From Gemmataceae bacterium (GTDB lineage Bacteria > Planctomycetota > Planctomycetia > Gemmatales > Gemmataceae): a stretch of 64,000 nt of DNA. Positions 1 to 10,150 of the stretch are shown here, in pieces. The stretch's first letter is position 1. The number at the start of each line of letters is the position of its first letter. Location: assembly GCA_009691845.1 (NCBI GenBank), contig SIAJ01000002.1, forward strand, positions 1 through 64,000. Direction: 5' to 3'. The notes under the pieces are model-generated. The model saw only the letters and a list, made by a program, of their open reading frames with translations, searched no databases and was not told where the DNA came from. Position numbers and translations under genes: made by a program.

Positions 1-533
1 GAGCCATCTCGCGCGTTTGGGAGACCACGGGGCAATCTCGACAGAAGCACCATGCCGCCGCTTTTCGCTTGTTCTCCCAGGCGGTGTAGAATTGGGACGA
101 GGTCATGCGACTGCTATTGGTCTCACTGTTGCAATCGTTCGTTCCGGGTATGCGCTGGTGGTCGATGATACGCTGTGCCCCAAACGCGGAGCGAAGGTGG
201 CGTGTGTGCGAGAAGCGCGGCACGAACGCGAAAGCCGAGCATCGAACCAAGATCGATCTGGCGGCCGACAGGATCCGGAAACATGGTTGCTGGAGTATTT
301 GGGGACGGCCGCATGAAATCGGCTGCACATGCGCCCACAGAAGCCATATCAACAAGTGTTGATGCGTTCCCCTGAGCGAAAATATGACACCTGCGACGTG
401 AAAGATACACGCCGTGAAGTGCGAAAGACTAGTCGGAGAGTAACCGAGGCGCTCGCTTCCCGCGAATCGAAGTCTTAGCTATCAACTCATTCGGAAATCT
501 TTGGCCGCGGACGTACTCGACTGGCCTGAATCG
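1..533. other. Region with no recognised gene
   Basis: Several short overlapping open frames exist on both strands here, but none has a recognisable domain, a good ribosome binding site or a protein-like composition. A small palindrome (ATCAACA-AG-TGTTGAT) lies at about 347-362. It may be the decayed end of something to the left of the window; nothing firmer can be said. Confidence 0.4.
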
Positions 534-1820
<1,287 letters not shown>

Positions 1821-1875
1821 TGGCGGGCAAATAGCACGCTATTCATTTTACGCATTTTGGGGGCGGGAGGAGAGA

Positions 1876-1904
1876 GTAGTAGGCACACGGAGTGTGCCTA
1901 CTAC
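1876..1904. repeat. 13-bp intergenic palindrome (GGA loop)
   Basis: A perfect 13-bp inverted repeat with a GGA loop and core GGCACAC-GGA-GTGTGCC. It is the best copy of a dispersed family seen again at 8093, 30141, 40536 and 52003. A second hairpin (AGCACGTG...CACGTGCT, 1922-1952) lies just beside it. Confidence 0.85.
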
Positions 1905-1965
1905 TTATGGGTAACGAAAATAGCACGTGCCTCCCTTGAGAAGACACGTGCTGCGGTCGCTCAAC

Positions 1966-1981
1966 AGCCAGTCGGCTGGCT
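1966..1981 (-). terminator. Small hairpin at the 3' end of the thioredoxin-like gene
   Basis: AGCCAG-TCGG-CTGGCT forms a 6-bp stem with a 4-nt loop directly abutting the stop codon of the minus-strand gene ending at 1981. There is no strong U-tract, so its role as a terminator is tentative. Confidence 0.35.
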
Positions 1982-3915
1982 TATTTATCTTTCTCGGCCA
2001 CCTTGAAGAGCTTCTTCAACTCTTCGTCCAGCGTCGAAGCCTGGACGTGCCGGCTGACCACCTTGCCATCCGGGCCGACCAGGAACATCACGGGAAGGGC
2101 CGTGATCCCATAGCGTACCGCGAGTGGGCTGTTTTCGAGACCACCCGGCATGTAAAGGTGAGTTCCGCCGACCGGATTCGCTGCAAGGAAGGTGGTTGCA
2201 TCTGCAGCTTTTGCATCGAGGTTCACACTAACCAGCTCCGCTTTTCCGGAAAAGTCCTTCATGCCCAGTTTGATCTTGTTGAAGTCGGTAGCCGCTAACT
2301 CATTCCAGCCTGCCCAATAGTAGACCACTGCTGCCTTGCCCTTGAAAGTATTTACATTGAAGATGGCCCCATTCGCAAGGGTGGGGGCCATGAGATCAAA
2401 CTCCTTCCCTTCCAGTGTCAAACGATCGATGCAGCCCTGGGCTCGCTTGGCCAAGGCGTGTGTTGGGAAATTCTTTACGAGCGACGAGTACGCGGCCTTG
2501 GCTTCCTCTTCGGTCTTCGAGCCGAAAAACTCGTTCACCATGCCGAGGCCAAGAATCGCGTCCGGGGTGTCCTCCGCTGCCGGAAAATCTGTGACGAATT
2601 TCGTGAGCTTGGCCTTCCAGCCTTCCTGGAGTTTGGTCAGGCTTTCCGGTTTGTTGTCAATCTTGGTCAACTCTTGAGCGTACTGTCCGCTAATCTCACG
2701 CAACGCGAAATACGCGAGCATGGGGCTGGTGGCATCCTTGGTCAGCGCGATGCGCCATTCTCCAAGGCGGGCGAGTGCCGGCTTGTCGCCCTGTTGAGCG
2801 GCAGCCGCGTAACAGTCAGCCACCTGACGCAACCAGACGTCGCGTTTGTTTCGATCTTCCACCTTCGTATACATGGCGGCAATCTGCTCGATGATGGCCG
2901 CACGTGCGAGATTGAACTCGACAATTCCCGCCGGACCGGCTTTCGTTACACCCTTTTGATCGAGTTCGTTCAACTTGAGGATCAGTGCCTGGCCTTCAGG
3001 TCCAGAAGGGATTGGGATGCCGACAATTTTCTCGACGCCCCCGGTCTCGGGCACTGGTTCCATGCCTGGAGTAGGCGACTGCACAACCCGCCAGGCTTTG
3101 CCAACCTGGATCAACTCACCCGTCTGCAGCCAATCGTGTTTTGCGTTCTTGCCATCCCCTTCCTGGTACAGGATGGTGGCATGACGATAACGCACAAGAT
3201 CGCTCGTCGAGTTCATGGCATCGGCCGCGATCGTTTGCGGCAGCTTGGTTTCAAGATGGACCCAAATCGTCTTGTCATCCAGCCTGGCAAGTTCCTTGCA
3301 GGTCTTCTGGAACTGAGCGGCGCTCGCGGCGAGTTTCGCCTGGATGCGAGCCGTCTCGGCGGCCGGCAGTCCAAGGGCCACGAGGTCGGCCTTCGAGATC
3401 ATGAGGGCGTCGAGTCGCTTGCCATCCTTGTTCACGACGGCGGCCAAAATTTCCTGGCTGAGTTCTTCGGGCGAGATGGCCATCCACGAGTCGATCTTGC
3501 CATCTTCGTCGCTGTCCACGCCCCACTTGCTGCCGTTCGGCCCAAGCCAGCGGTACTGGTCGATCTTGCCGTTGCCGTTGCTATCGATCTCGCGGTAGGC
3601 CTCTTCGCCATCGCGATAGTAGGCGTACATGTTCACGCCGCCTACGCCGTTGGCGTCGTGGAATTTGCGAAGCACGTTGCCCTTGGCGTCTTTCACGACC
3701 CACGCCGTGGCTTGCTTGCCACCGGGGAGGACCTTGCCTTTTTCGAGTTCGATCGAGCACGTGGCCAACTCACCAGCGGTCGGCGTACTGACCTCGATGT
3801 TTGCTTGCTTGGGCTTGTAGGCGAGGATCTGCTCGACGGTTACGGCAGCAATACCGACCGATTGCAGGCCTGCCAGCAACATCAACGTCGACAGAAGTTT
3901 GAAGCCGATTCGCAT
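1981..3915 (-). CDS. Secreted thioredoxin-fold protein lacking CxxC
   Basis: A 644-residue protein with a signal peptide (about residues 1-23), so exported. Two calcium-binding-like loops, DSNGNGKID (111-119) and DSDEDGKID (134-142), sit in the N-terminal part. The middle is helical and alanine-rich, reminiscent of tetratricopeptide-like repeats. The last ~135 residues look like a TlpA/AhpC-type thioredoxin fold ending in a conserved-looking cis-Pro loop (ITALPVMFLVGPDGKV). Where TlpA proteins have WCxxC, this one reads YYWAGWNELAATDF, so both redox cysteines are gone; disulfide chemistry is unlikely and a binding or structural role is more plausible. The start has a good ribosome site (GAGGGG, 6 nt from ATG). 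Function unknown. Confidence 0.82.
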   Translation of the reverse strand: MRIGFKLLSTLMLLAGLQSVGIAAVTVEQILAYKPKQANIEVSTPTAGELATCSIELEKGKVLPGGKQATAWVVKDAKGNVLRKFHDANGVGGVNMYAYYRDGEEAYREIDSNGNGKIDQYRWLGPNGSKWGVDSDEDGKIDSWMAISPEELSQEILAAVVNKDGKRLDALMISKADLVALGLPAAETARIQAKLAASAAQFQKTCKELARLDDKTIWVHLETKLPQTIAADAMNSTSDLVRYRHATILYQEGDGKNAKHDWLQTGELIQVGKAWRVVQSPTPGMEPVPETGGVEKIVGIPIPSGPEGQALILKLNELDQKGVTKAGPAGIVEFNLARAAIIEQIAAMYTKVEDRNKRDVWLRQVADCYAAAAQQGDKPALARLGEWRIALTKDATSPMLAYFALREISGQYAQELTKIDNKPESLTKLQEGWKAKLTKFVTDFPAAEDTPDAILGLGMVNEFFGSKTEEEAKAAYSSLVKNFPTHALAKRAQGCIDRLTLEGKEFDLMAPTLANGAIFNVNTFKGKAAVVYYWAGWNELAATDFNKIKLGMKDFSGKAELVSVNLDAKAADATTFLAANPVGGTHLYMPGGLENSPLAVRYGITALPVMFLVGPDGKVVSRHVQASTLDEELKKLFKVAEKDK

Positions 3916-4154
3916 CCTGAACCCCTCATATGTGATCCGCGTGACGCCCGAAAGGCGTGGCTGAACGCGGACGATGGACCGCTCTTAGCTTGTTTCTTCG
4001 GCCTGCAATCCCTGCCGTGTTCACGGAAGGCACGACCCGCGTGCGAGATTCGACTGCTACAACAGCCAAAATTTACCTGGGTCCCCCAGCGTTCGATCTT
4101 ACCTACGCGGTAAAGGCTTACGGCCAGCTGCGCCGCCTATATGGATTGCCCAGC

Positions 4155-4182
4155 TTGACGGAGTTGTCAGCTGAGATATACT
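4155..4182 (+). promoter_or_regulatory. Sigma-70 promoter of dnaG-rpoD
   Basis: TTGACG (4155-4160), a 16-bp spacer and TATACT (4177-4182) make a near-consensus housekeeping promoter. Transcription would start near 4189, at the foot of a perfect 8-bp hairpin (GGACACTT...AAGTGTCC, 4187-4210), giving a leader of about 230 nt before dnaG. The stretch 3916-4417 otherwise holds no gene. Confidence 0.6.
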
Positions 4183-4186
4183 GTGA

Positions 4187-4210
4187 GGACACTTTAGGAA
4201 CGAAGTGTCC
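4187..4210 (+). other. Hairpin at the predicted 5' end of the dnaG-rpoD transcript
   Basis: A perfect 8-bp stem, GGACACTT / AAGTGTCC, around the 8-nt loop TAGGAACG. It starts where the predicted transcript begins, so it could protect the 5' end or be an operator. Both readings are inference. Confidence 0.4.
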
Positions 4211-4417
4211 AGGTCAACTCTGGCCAGGTGTGTGTTTCGGTCAAGGCAAAATCGAATGGATTCGATGAAGCTCACGCGCAAGCGACCCGGACTGCTCTCA
4301 AGACCAAACGGTCCCCACTCTCTTTCCCCTTCCTCGGTTTCTTTCACTCGACAACTTGCCCGCCGATTGGACTCTGTCCCGCCTCGGCGTAGGGTAACGG
4401 GTAACCAAGGACCACGA

Positions 4418-6268
4418 GTGAATCCCGTGCAAGGTGCCAGCGTGTCTCAGGACCGTGCCGCCCTGACACAACAAGTGAAGCAGGCGAGCGACATCGTCGC
4501 TATCCTGGGTTCATACCTGACCGTCTACCCCGCCGGCAGTGCCTTCAAGGCAATCTGTCCTTTCCACAACGACACACGCCCTTCTCTGCACATCGACCCC
4601 AAGTGGCAAAATTTCAAGTGCTGGTCCTGTGGCAAGAACGGGGACGTTTTCACCTTCGTCTCCGAGTTCGAAAAGATTACCTTCATCGAAGCTCGCGAGT
4701 TGCTCGCTCGCCGTGCGGGGATTAACCTGCAAGGCTCGCCGGTCGAGAACCAGCGTCGCGGGCAAATGCTCGACGCGATGAAGTGGGCGGAGGCAACCTA
4801 CAAGGAATGCCTGCTCGATAACCCGATGGGCGAACGGGCCAGGCTATATCTGGCCGGTCGCAAGTTGAATGGGACCACCATACGCTCGTTCGGGTTGGGT
4901 TTCGCACCCGCGGCGGGCGACTGGCTGGTTCGGGCGGCCAACGCTAACCGGATGGACATGGAATTGCTGCGGGAAATCGGGCTGGTCGCTCTACGCGATG
5001 AGGGGGGCTATTACGACCGCTTTCGCGATCGCGTCATGTTCCCGATCCGCGATGCCCGTGGACAAACCGTCGGCTTCGGCGGGAGAATTCTGCCGGATTC
5101 TCAGTTCGCCGAACGTGGACCGAAATACTACAATTCATCGGAAACACCCCTGTTCTTCAAAAAAGAACTACTTTACGGTTTGGACGTGGCCCGCAACGCT
5201 GGCGCGAAGGCAGGTTACCTCGCGGTCGTGGAAGGCTATACGGACGTGATGATGGCCCATCAGTTGGGCATCACGAACGTAGTCGCGACGATGGGCACGG
5301 CTCTTAACGAGGCCCATGTTCGTCAACTTCGCCGGTTCGTGCCGAAGGTTGTTCTGGTGTTCGACGCGGATGCGGGTGGTGTGACGGGGGTGGATCGAGC
5401 GCTTGAGATATTCGTCGGCTGCGATGTGGAACTCGCCATTGCCACATTGCCCGAGGGGTTGGACCCGTTCGATTTGTTGGTCGCACAAGGAGCGGAACCG
5501 TTCCAGCGCGCCCTGGCCGAGACCGTGAATGCGTTGGATTTCAAACTTTCCCAGTTGCTCGCGAAAACTGGTGATAGTGTTGATGGAGCGAAGCGCGTGG
5601 TTGACGCGATTCTGAGTGTAATGGCATTGTCGCCAGAGACTCAGGGTCAAGCCGGGCAAGTTAAGCAAGAACTCCTGATTACTCGCTTGTCGCAACGACT
5701 CGGATTGCGGCAGGAAACAGTGTGGGCGCGGTTCGCGGAACTCAGGCAGGCCAAGAAGAAAGAGCCGACTCGAACTCCGCAGGCGGTAGCTCACTCCGTT
5801 GATGCGCCGGCCGTGGAACAACACCGGGCCAAACCGGCCAAGCCGATTGAAAAAGAACTGATTCAGATACTGCTTGCCGAACCTGCATTAATCTGCGAGG
5901 CGAGCACGCAGATTTTTCCGGAACAGATCGAGCATCCCGGTTTGCAGCAGTTACTTGGAGGGTTGTATCGGCTGTTCGGCTTGGGACAGGCGCCCACGGT
6001 GGATGGTCTGCGAGAAGTGGTGAACCATGCGGCTCTGATCGAGTGGGCGCTCGAAAATCAAGAGATTGGCAGAATGGCCCCGGATAAGCGGGCTTGGTTG
6101 AAAGACGTTTTGGCTCGATTTCGAATGGACCGCAAGGAACTCGTTAAGAAGAAGCTGATGGACAGGCTTCGTGCGGCCACGACTGAGAACGAACGGATGA
6201 ATGTGTTGCGAGAGATCCAGGATCTGGACAGGGCCACGGTCGTTCGGGACCCTGAACAATCACCCTGA
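4418..6268 (+). CDS. dnaG: DNA primase DnaG
   Basis: Makes the RNA primers for replication. The N-terminal CHC2 zinc-binding domain shows CPFHN followed by CWSCG about 20 residues later. It is followed by the Toprim catalytic core, with VVEGYTDVMMAH as the conserved acidic motif and VLVFDADAGG as the DxD-type metal site. The C-terminal part (about 470-616) would contact the DnaB helicase. The frame is open upstream to 4205, but family members start just before the zinc domain. GTG at 4418 is preceded by AAGGA with a 6-nt spacer and gives 616 residues, the usual size; GTG 4442 is the next choice. rpoD follows 69 nt downstream on the same strand, so the two probably form the classic macromolecular-synthesis pair, without rpsU here. 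Confidence 0.96.
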   Translation: MNPVQGASVSQDRAALTQQVKQASDIVAILGSYLTVYPAGSAFKAICPFHNDTRPSLHIDPKWQNFKCWSCGKNGDVFTFVSEFEKITFIEARELLARRAGINLQGSPVENQRRGQMLDAMKWAEATYKECLLDNPMGERARLYLAGRKLNGTTIRSFGLGFAPAAGDWLVRAANANRMDMELLREIGLVALRDEGGYYDRFRDRVMFPIRDARGQTVGFGGRILPDSQFAERGPKYYNSSETPLFFKKELLYGLDVARNAGAKAGYLAVVEGYTDVMMAHQLGITNVVATMGTALNEAHVRQLRRFVPKVVLVFDADAGGVTGVDRALEIFVGCDVELAIATLPEGLDPFDLLVAQGAEPFQRALAETVNALDFKLSQLLAKTGDSVDGAKRVVDAILSVMALSPETQGQAGQVKQELLITRLSQRLGLRQETVWARFAELRQAKKKEPTRTPQAVAHSVDAPAVEQHRAKPAKPIEKELIQILLAEPALICEASTQIFPEQIEHPGLQQLLGGLYRLFGLGQAPTVDGLREVVNHAALIEWALENQEIGRMAPDKRAWLKDVLARFRMDRKELVKKKLMDRLRAATTENERMNVLREIQDLDRATVVRDPEQSP

Positions 6269-6337
6269 TCCTGCTGGATGCAAACTCACCTGCACCCGGC
6301 TGTCGGCGAACGGATTTCGCCATCGAGGAGGTTCGGA

Positions 6338-8002
6338 ATGGAATTGAAACTCAGCGATACGCTCAAGACGCTAATCGATCTTGGGAAGAAGAGCGGGTAC
6401 TTGACCTGGGACCAGGTCAACGCCCAAATCCCTCCGGAGACGGTCGAGCCGGAACGGCTCGATCAAATCCTCGAGTTGCTTGATTCAAACGGAATCTCGA
6501 TTATCGAGGAGGACCAGGCGGATGATCGGGCCGCTCGCTCGACGACCGAGACACCAGATCATTCTCAGCACGATCCGGATTCTCCCTTCGCCAATGAAGG
6601 CGACGGCAAGCACACGGACGACCCTGTCCGAATGTATTTGACCCAGATGGGCGAGATTCCGTTGCTCGATCGCGGCAAGGAGATTTCGCTCGCCAAGAAG
6701 ATCGAGATCACGCGACGGTGGTTTCGGCGCAAGGTTCTCGAATGCGACTTTGCCCTTCGCTCCGTGGCGGAAATCCTCAAGAAGGTATTTCTCGAAGAAC
6801 TCCCCTTCGATCGAACGATCAAGATCTCGCAAACTGAAAAACTCGAAAAGGACATGATCCTCAAGCGGATGCCGTTCAATCTGAAAACGGTCGAGCCGCT
6901 CATGGAAGGAAACACGGCCGATTTCGAGAGGCTGATCGAGTCGGGAGTGTCCGAATCGGCCAAGAACGAGATTCGTCGGCAGATCAAATTGCGGCGCAAG
7001 AAGGCCGTTACCCTGATCGAAGAGTTGAGCGTCCGGACGCAAAAAATTCAGCCGCTCATGAAGAAGATGGAGCAAATCTCCGCTCGCATGACGGAACTCG
7101 AGAACCAAATCGAAGACCTGCGTGGCTGTCGCGGGGCCAAGGATCGCGAAGAGCGCGTCAATCTGGAGCACGAACTTCTCGACCTGATGCGGCTCACGCT
7201 TGAAGAACCGGCCACCTTACGCAAACGCGTTCGGATCATGAATCGCCGCTTCGAGGAGTACGAGGACGCGAAACGCAAGCTTTCGGGCGGCAACTTACGC
7301 CTCGTGGTGTCGATCGCGAAGAAGTACCGCAATCGCGGCCTGAGCTTCCTCGACCTCATTCAGGAAGGCAACACCGGCCTGATGCGAGCGGTCGATAAGT
7401 ACGAGTATCAACGCGGCTACAAGTTCAGCACCTATGCCACCTGGTGGATTCGCCAGGCCATCACGCGTGCGATCGCCGATCAAGCCCGGACGATTCGTAT
7501 TCCGGTCCACATGATCGAGACGATGTCCAAGCTACGGAACGTGACCAAAAAACTCGTGCAGACGCTGGGCCGTGAACCAACGGTCGAGGAAATGGCCGCG
7601 GCCGCCGAGACGAGCATCGAAGAAGCCAAACGCGTTCTGAAAATCAGTCGGCATCCGATCAGCCTCGACCGTCCCGTCGGCGAGAGTGAAGACAGCTATT
7701 TCGGCGACTTCATCGAGGATCACTCGGTCGATTCGCCAGTGAACTCGGCCACGAACGAAATGCTGAAGGACAAGATCGAGAATGTGCTGAAGACGCTGAC
7801 CTATCGCGAGCGCGAAATCATCAAGCTCCGCTACGGTCTGGGCGACGGTTATACGTACACGCTCGAAGAAGTCGGACGCATCTTCAAGGTCACACGCGAA
7901 CGAGTCCGGCAAATCGAAGCGAAGGCCGTCCGGAAACTCCAGCACCCGGTGAGAAGCCGTCAACTGGAAGGGTTCCTGGACGGAATCAAGAAAACAGTCT
8001 AA
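6338..8002 (+). CDS. rpoD: Housekeeping RNA polymerase sigma factor RpoD
   Basis: Primary sigma-70 factor, 554 residues. Region 1.1 occupies about 1-65, region 1.2 ([12 protein letters not shown]) begins near 95, and a non-conserved charged segment follows. Regions 2.1-2.4 ([35 protein letters not shown]) melt and read the -10 element. Region 4 near the C-terminus has the helix-turn-helix [21 protein letters not shown] for the -35 element. The frame is open 20 codons further upstream, but ATG 6338 has a very strong ribosome site (GAGGAGG at 6325) and begins exactly at region 1.1. It is downstream of dnaG and is followed by a UUCG-loop hairpin terminator. Confidence 0.97.
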   Translation: MELKLSDTLKTLIDLGKKSGYLTWDQVNAQIPPETVEPERLDQILELLDSNGISIIEEDQADDRAARSTTETPDHSQHDPDSPFANEGDGKHTDDPVRMYLTQMGEIPLLDRGKEISLAKKIEITRRWFRRKVLECDFALRSVAEILKKVFLEELPFDRTIKISQTEKLEKDMILKRMPFNLKTVEPLMEGNTADFERLIESGVSESAKNEIRRQIKLRRKKAVTLIEELSVRTQKIQPLMKKMEQISARMTELENQIEDLRGCRGAKDREERVNLEHELLDLMRLTLEEPATLRKRVRIMNRRFEEYEDAKRKLSGGNLRLVVSIAKKYRNRGLSFLDLIQEGNTGLMRAVDKYEYQRGYKFSTYATWWIRQAITRAIADQARTIRIPVHMIETMSKLRNVTKKLVQTLGREPTVEEMAAAAETSIEEAKRVLKISRHPISLDRPVGESEDSYFGDFIEDHSVDSPVNSATNEMLKDKIENVLKTLTYREREIIKLRYGLGDGYTYTLEEVGRIFKVTRERVRQIEAKAVRKLQHPVRSRQLEGFLDGIKKTV

Positions 8003-8010
8003 GACATCGA

Positions 8011-8032
8011 GCGGCGACCTTCGGGTCGCCGC
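8011..8032 (+). terminator. UUCG tetraloop terminator after rpoD
   Basis: GCGGCGACC-TTCG-GGTCGCCGC, a perfect 9-bp GC-rich stem with an extra-stable UUCG loop, 8 nt after the rpoD stop. Only a short T-run (GTGTTT) follows. Confidence 0.75.
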
Positions 8033-8092
8033 GAGTGTTTCAGGTCTTCGTCAAGTCCGCTATAGTAGCCTGCTGACTCCGTGTTCAGACTG

Positions 8093-8113
8093 TCCGCACA
8101 CGGAGTGTGCGGA
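8093..8113. repeat. Dispersed GGA-loop palindrome
   Basis: TCCGCACAC-GGA-GTGTGCGGA, a perfect 9-bp stem, member of the family at 1876, 30141, 40536 and 52003. It lies 18 bp before the zinc-ribbon gene, inside its probable leader. Confidence 0.8.
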
Positions 8114-8131
8114 TTACATTAGGCCGTCTCC

Positions 8132-8830
8132 ATGCTCAACCCGCTGCTTCGTGAATTGCATCGTCTCCGCAAGCATCTCCGCGACTGCCAGGCCGAGATC
8201 GAACGGGCTCCGAAACTGCTAAAAGCCCATCAGGCGAAACTGGCAACCACCGAGAAAACCGTTGCGGACGCCAGGGATGAGTTGAAGAAGAGTAAGGCTG
8301 GCATCCTGACCTGCGAGGCACAAATCAAGTCGCTGAACCAGGCCATCGCGAAACACGAAAAGCAACTCGATGGGCTCACGGCTCCACGAGATATTACCGC
8401 CAAGCAACACGATATCAATAATTCAAAGGCCTTGATCGTCAAGCAGGAAGATGAACTGATGACGTTCATGACCGAGGTTGACGAGCGTACGCTCAAGCTG
8501 CCGGAGGTGGAGAAGACGTTGGTCAAAGCCAAGGCCGATTTTGCGACCTTCGAGAAAGATGCGGTAGAGAAATTGACACGCATGAAGGAGGAAGTCGCCG
8601 AGAAAACCAAGGCTCTTGCGGTCGAGGAAGCCAAGATTCCACCGGATTGGCGTGGCCAGTACGATCGCCTCGTGAAAGCCTACGGAGCCGATAGCATGGC
8701 TGTTCTGGAGAATCAGTCCTGCACGCAGTGTCGGGTTGGAATCACCTCTCAACAATTTGCCGATCTTCAACGGGGCCATGATTTCTTCTGCTGCCGAAGC
8801 TGCGGCCGGGCTCTTTATCTTCCGGCCTAG
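8132..8830 (+). CDS. Coiled-coil protein with C-terminal C4 zinc ribbon
   Basis: A 232-residue protein of the DUF164/CdsZ-like type. Residues 1-185 are a charged heptad-rich helical hairpin (many Lys/Glu/Ala/Leu), and the last ~40 residues form a zinc ribbon with CTQC and CCRSCG. No signal peptide, so cytoplasmic. Proteins of this architecture are widespread in bacteria and have been proposed as nucleic-acid or protein-binding scaffolds; the exact role here is not known. Only 4 nt separate it from the next gene, so the two are probably co-transcribed. Confidence 0.85.
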   Translation: MLNPLLRELHRLRKHLRDCQAEIERAPKLLKAHQAKLATTEKTVADARDELKKSKAGILTCEAQIKSLNQAIAKHEKQLDGLTAPRDITAKQHDINNSKALIVKQEDELMTFMTEVDERTLKLPEVEKTLVKAKADFATFEKDAVEKLTRMKEEVAEKTKALAVEEAKIPPDWRGQYDRLVKAYGADSMAVLENQSCTQCRVGITSQQFADLQRGHDFFCCRSCGRALYLPA

Positions 8831-8834
8831 CGTC

Positions 8835-9215
8835 ATGAGCGTTCACCGCATTCGACTCCACGGTCCCTGGCAAATTCGACCCCACGATGCTCACGTTTCG
8901 CCAGGCCGCATGACGATTCCAGGCTCTCTTCGCGACGGAGGCTTTACGGATTTCGCGGGGCGTATTTCCTTGCATCGTCTATTCGGACGGCCAACAAATC
9001 TTGAGGCTCACGAACAAGTTTGGCTAGCCTTCGATGAGGTTCGCGGATTGGAATCGATCGCCCTGAATGGCGTTCAGCTACACATGCAGAGCGAACGGTT
9101 GGAGTTCGAGGTCACTGGCTTGCTTCAAGAACGCAATGAAATTGAAGTTGCATTGACCTGCGAAGACGATCAGAGCGGCATAGTTGGGAACGTGTTGTTG
9201 GAAATTCGTTCTTAG
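8835..9215 (+). CDS. Small protein resembling a lone GH2 sugar-binding domain
   Basis: 126 residues. The pattern 'VWLAFDEVRGLESIALNG' followed by 'LEFEVTGLLQERNEIEV' matches the jelly-roll sugar-binding domain that precedes the barrel in family 2 glycoside hydrolases (Lrf-g---a-VwvNG ... f-vT-lLk-g-N-l-V). No catalytic domain follows and no signal peptide is seen. The longer frame starting at 8736 overlaps the preceding gene; ATG 8835 follows that gene's stop by 4 nt, pointing to translational coupling. It may be a carbohydrate-binding module acting in trans or simply a beta-sandwich adaptor; the homology is inferred by eye. Confidence 0.65.
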   Translation: MSVHRIRLHGPWQIRPHDAHVSPGRMTIPGSLRDGGFTDFAGRISLHRLFGRPTNLEAHEQVWLAFDEVRGLESIALNGVQLHMQSERLEFEVTGLLQERNEIEVALTCEDDQSGIVGNVLLEIRS

Positions 9216-9228
9216 TGCTTCCGCCTGA

Positions 9229-9257
9229 GTAGCCCTCACGCTCCGCGAGAGGGCTAC
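9229..9257. terminator. Bidirectional hairpin between convergent genes
   Basis: GTAGCCCTC / GAGGGCTAC form a 9-bp stem with an 11-nt loop (ACGCTCCGCGA). It fills the 47-bp gap between the converging genes ending at 9215 (+) and 9263 (-) and probably serves both. Confidence 0.5.
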
Positions 9258-9262
9258 ATTTC

Positions 9263-9937
9263 TTAATCCCCCCACTTCTCAAGCGACTGGATCGTCTCCG
9301 CAAGCTGAATCATGGTCGGATTTGTTTGCAGGGCCTGGCGGAAGGAACGCAGGGCGGCCCGTTGCTTACGCATCTTCAGATAGCATTGCCCCATACCGGC
9401 GTTGGCACCAAAGTGATAGGGGTTCAACTCAAGCGCCTTCTGGCAATCCGCGATCGAGCGTGCAAACTCACCTCGGCGAAAGAACAGGATGGCACGCTGA
9501 TTGTAAACCTCGGCGAATGTTGGTGCTTCACGGATCAGGTCATCGAGCCCGGCTAGTATTTCCAGGAAGTCCGGCAGGTGCATGATCCGTTGCAGGTCGG
9601 CGTTCTGCCTTTCGGTGCCGCCGCGGAACCACACTTGCCAAAGAGCGTCGGCGGCCATTCGGGCAGAAGTGGAATCCTCGTCATGAAGAACGCGAGCCAG
9701 GGCCGCGTTCGAATCCATCGTGCCGATCAGCCCGAGAGCGAGAACGGCCGCGCGACGAATCTCGGAATCGGGGCTCGCAAGGAGACGCTGGAGCGTTCCC
9801 TCGGAGTAGTAATTCAACAATTGCAGACGATAGCCGCGAAGTGCGTCGTGCATCCGGGCGGCCCAAAGGTCGGGGTCGTCAGAAGACTGCAAGCGAGGGA
9901 GTTGACGATAGAACTCAACAAGGTGGGCTACAGACAC
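9263..9937 (-). CDS. HEAT/TPR repeat protein
   Basis: 224 residues without a signal peptide. The middle third has HEAT-like helices (EIRRAAVLALGLIG, ARMAADALWQVW). The C-terminal half has two to three tetratricopeptide repeats (VYNQRAILFFRRGEFARSIADCQKALELNP; FGANAGMGQCYLKMRKQRAALRSFRQALQTNP, described here as adjacent blocks). Such proteins are protein-protein interaction scaffolds; the partner is unknown. The start is a GTG with AAGGA 8 nt upstream. The 215 bp between it and the tricorn-like gene contain no other gene. Confidence 0.8.
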   Translation of the reverse strand: MSVAHLVEFYRQLPRLQSSDDPDLWAARMHDALRGYRLQLLNYYSEGTLQRLLASPDSEIRRAAVLALGLIGTMDSNAALARVLHDEDSTSARMAADALWQVWFRGGTERQNADLQRIMHLPDFLEILAGLDDLIREAPTFAEVYNQRAILFFRRGEFARSIADCQKALELNPYHFGANAGMGQCYLKMRKQRAALRSFRQALQTNPTMIQLAETIQSLEKWGD

Positions 9938-10150
9938 GGCGACATTCCTTTCGTGCCAATCCGTGGCACGAGTCCATTAAGGGGGGACTTCCCTCAATGT
10001 AAGCGAAACACCCATGCGATAGCAACACTCGATTTTGCGGTTTTTGCCGGGTCTGAATATCGTTCAGCAAGGACCAGAATGGCGCGAGCGAGGCTGGCGA
10101 TTTCTCGATGATGATCGTTTCGCCTCGCTTGGGATTCGGCCTCGGTCTGG

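Noticed and set aside
2458-4113. 551-residue plus-strand frame antisense to the thioredoxin-like gene
   Set aside because: Shadow of the minus-strand gene: protein-like domains are only on the other strand and no ribosome site precedes it.
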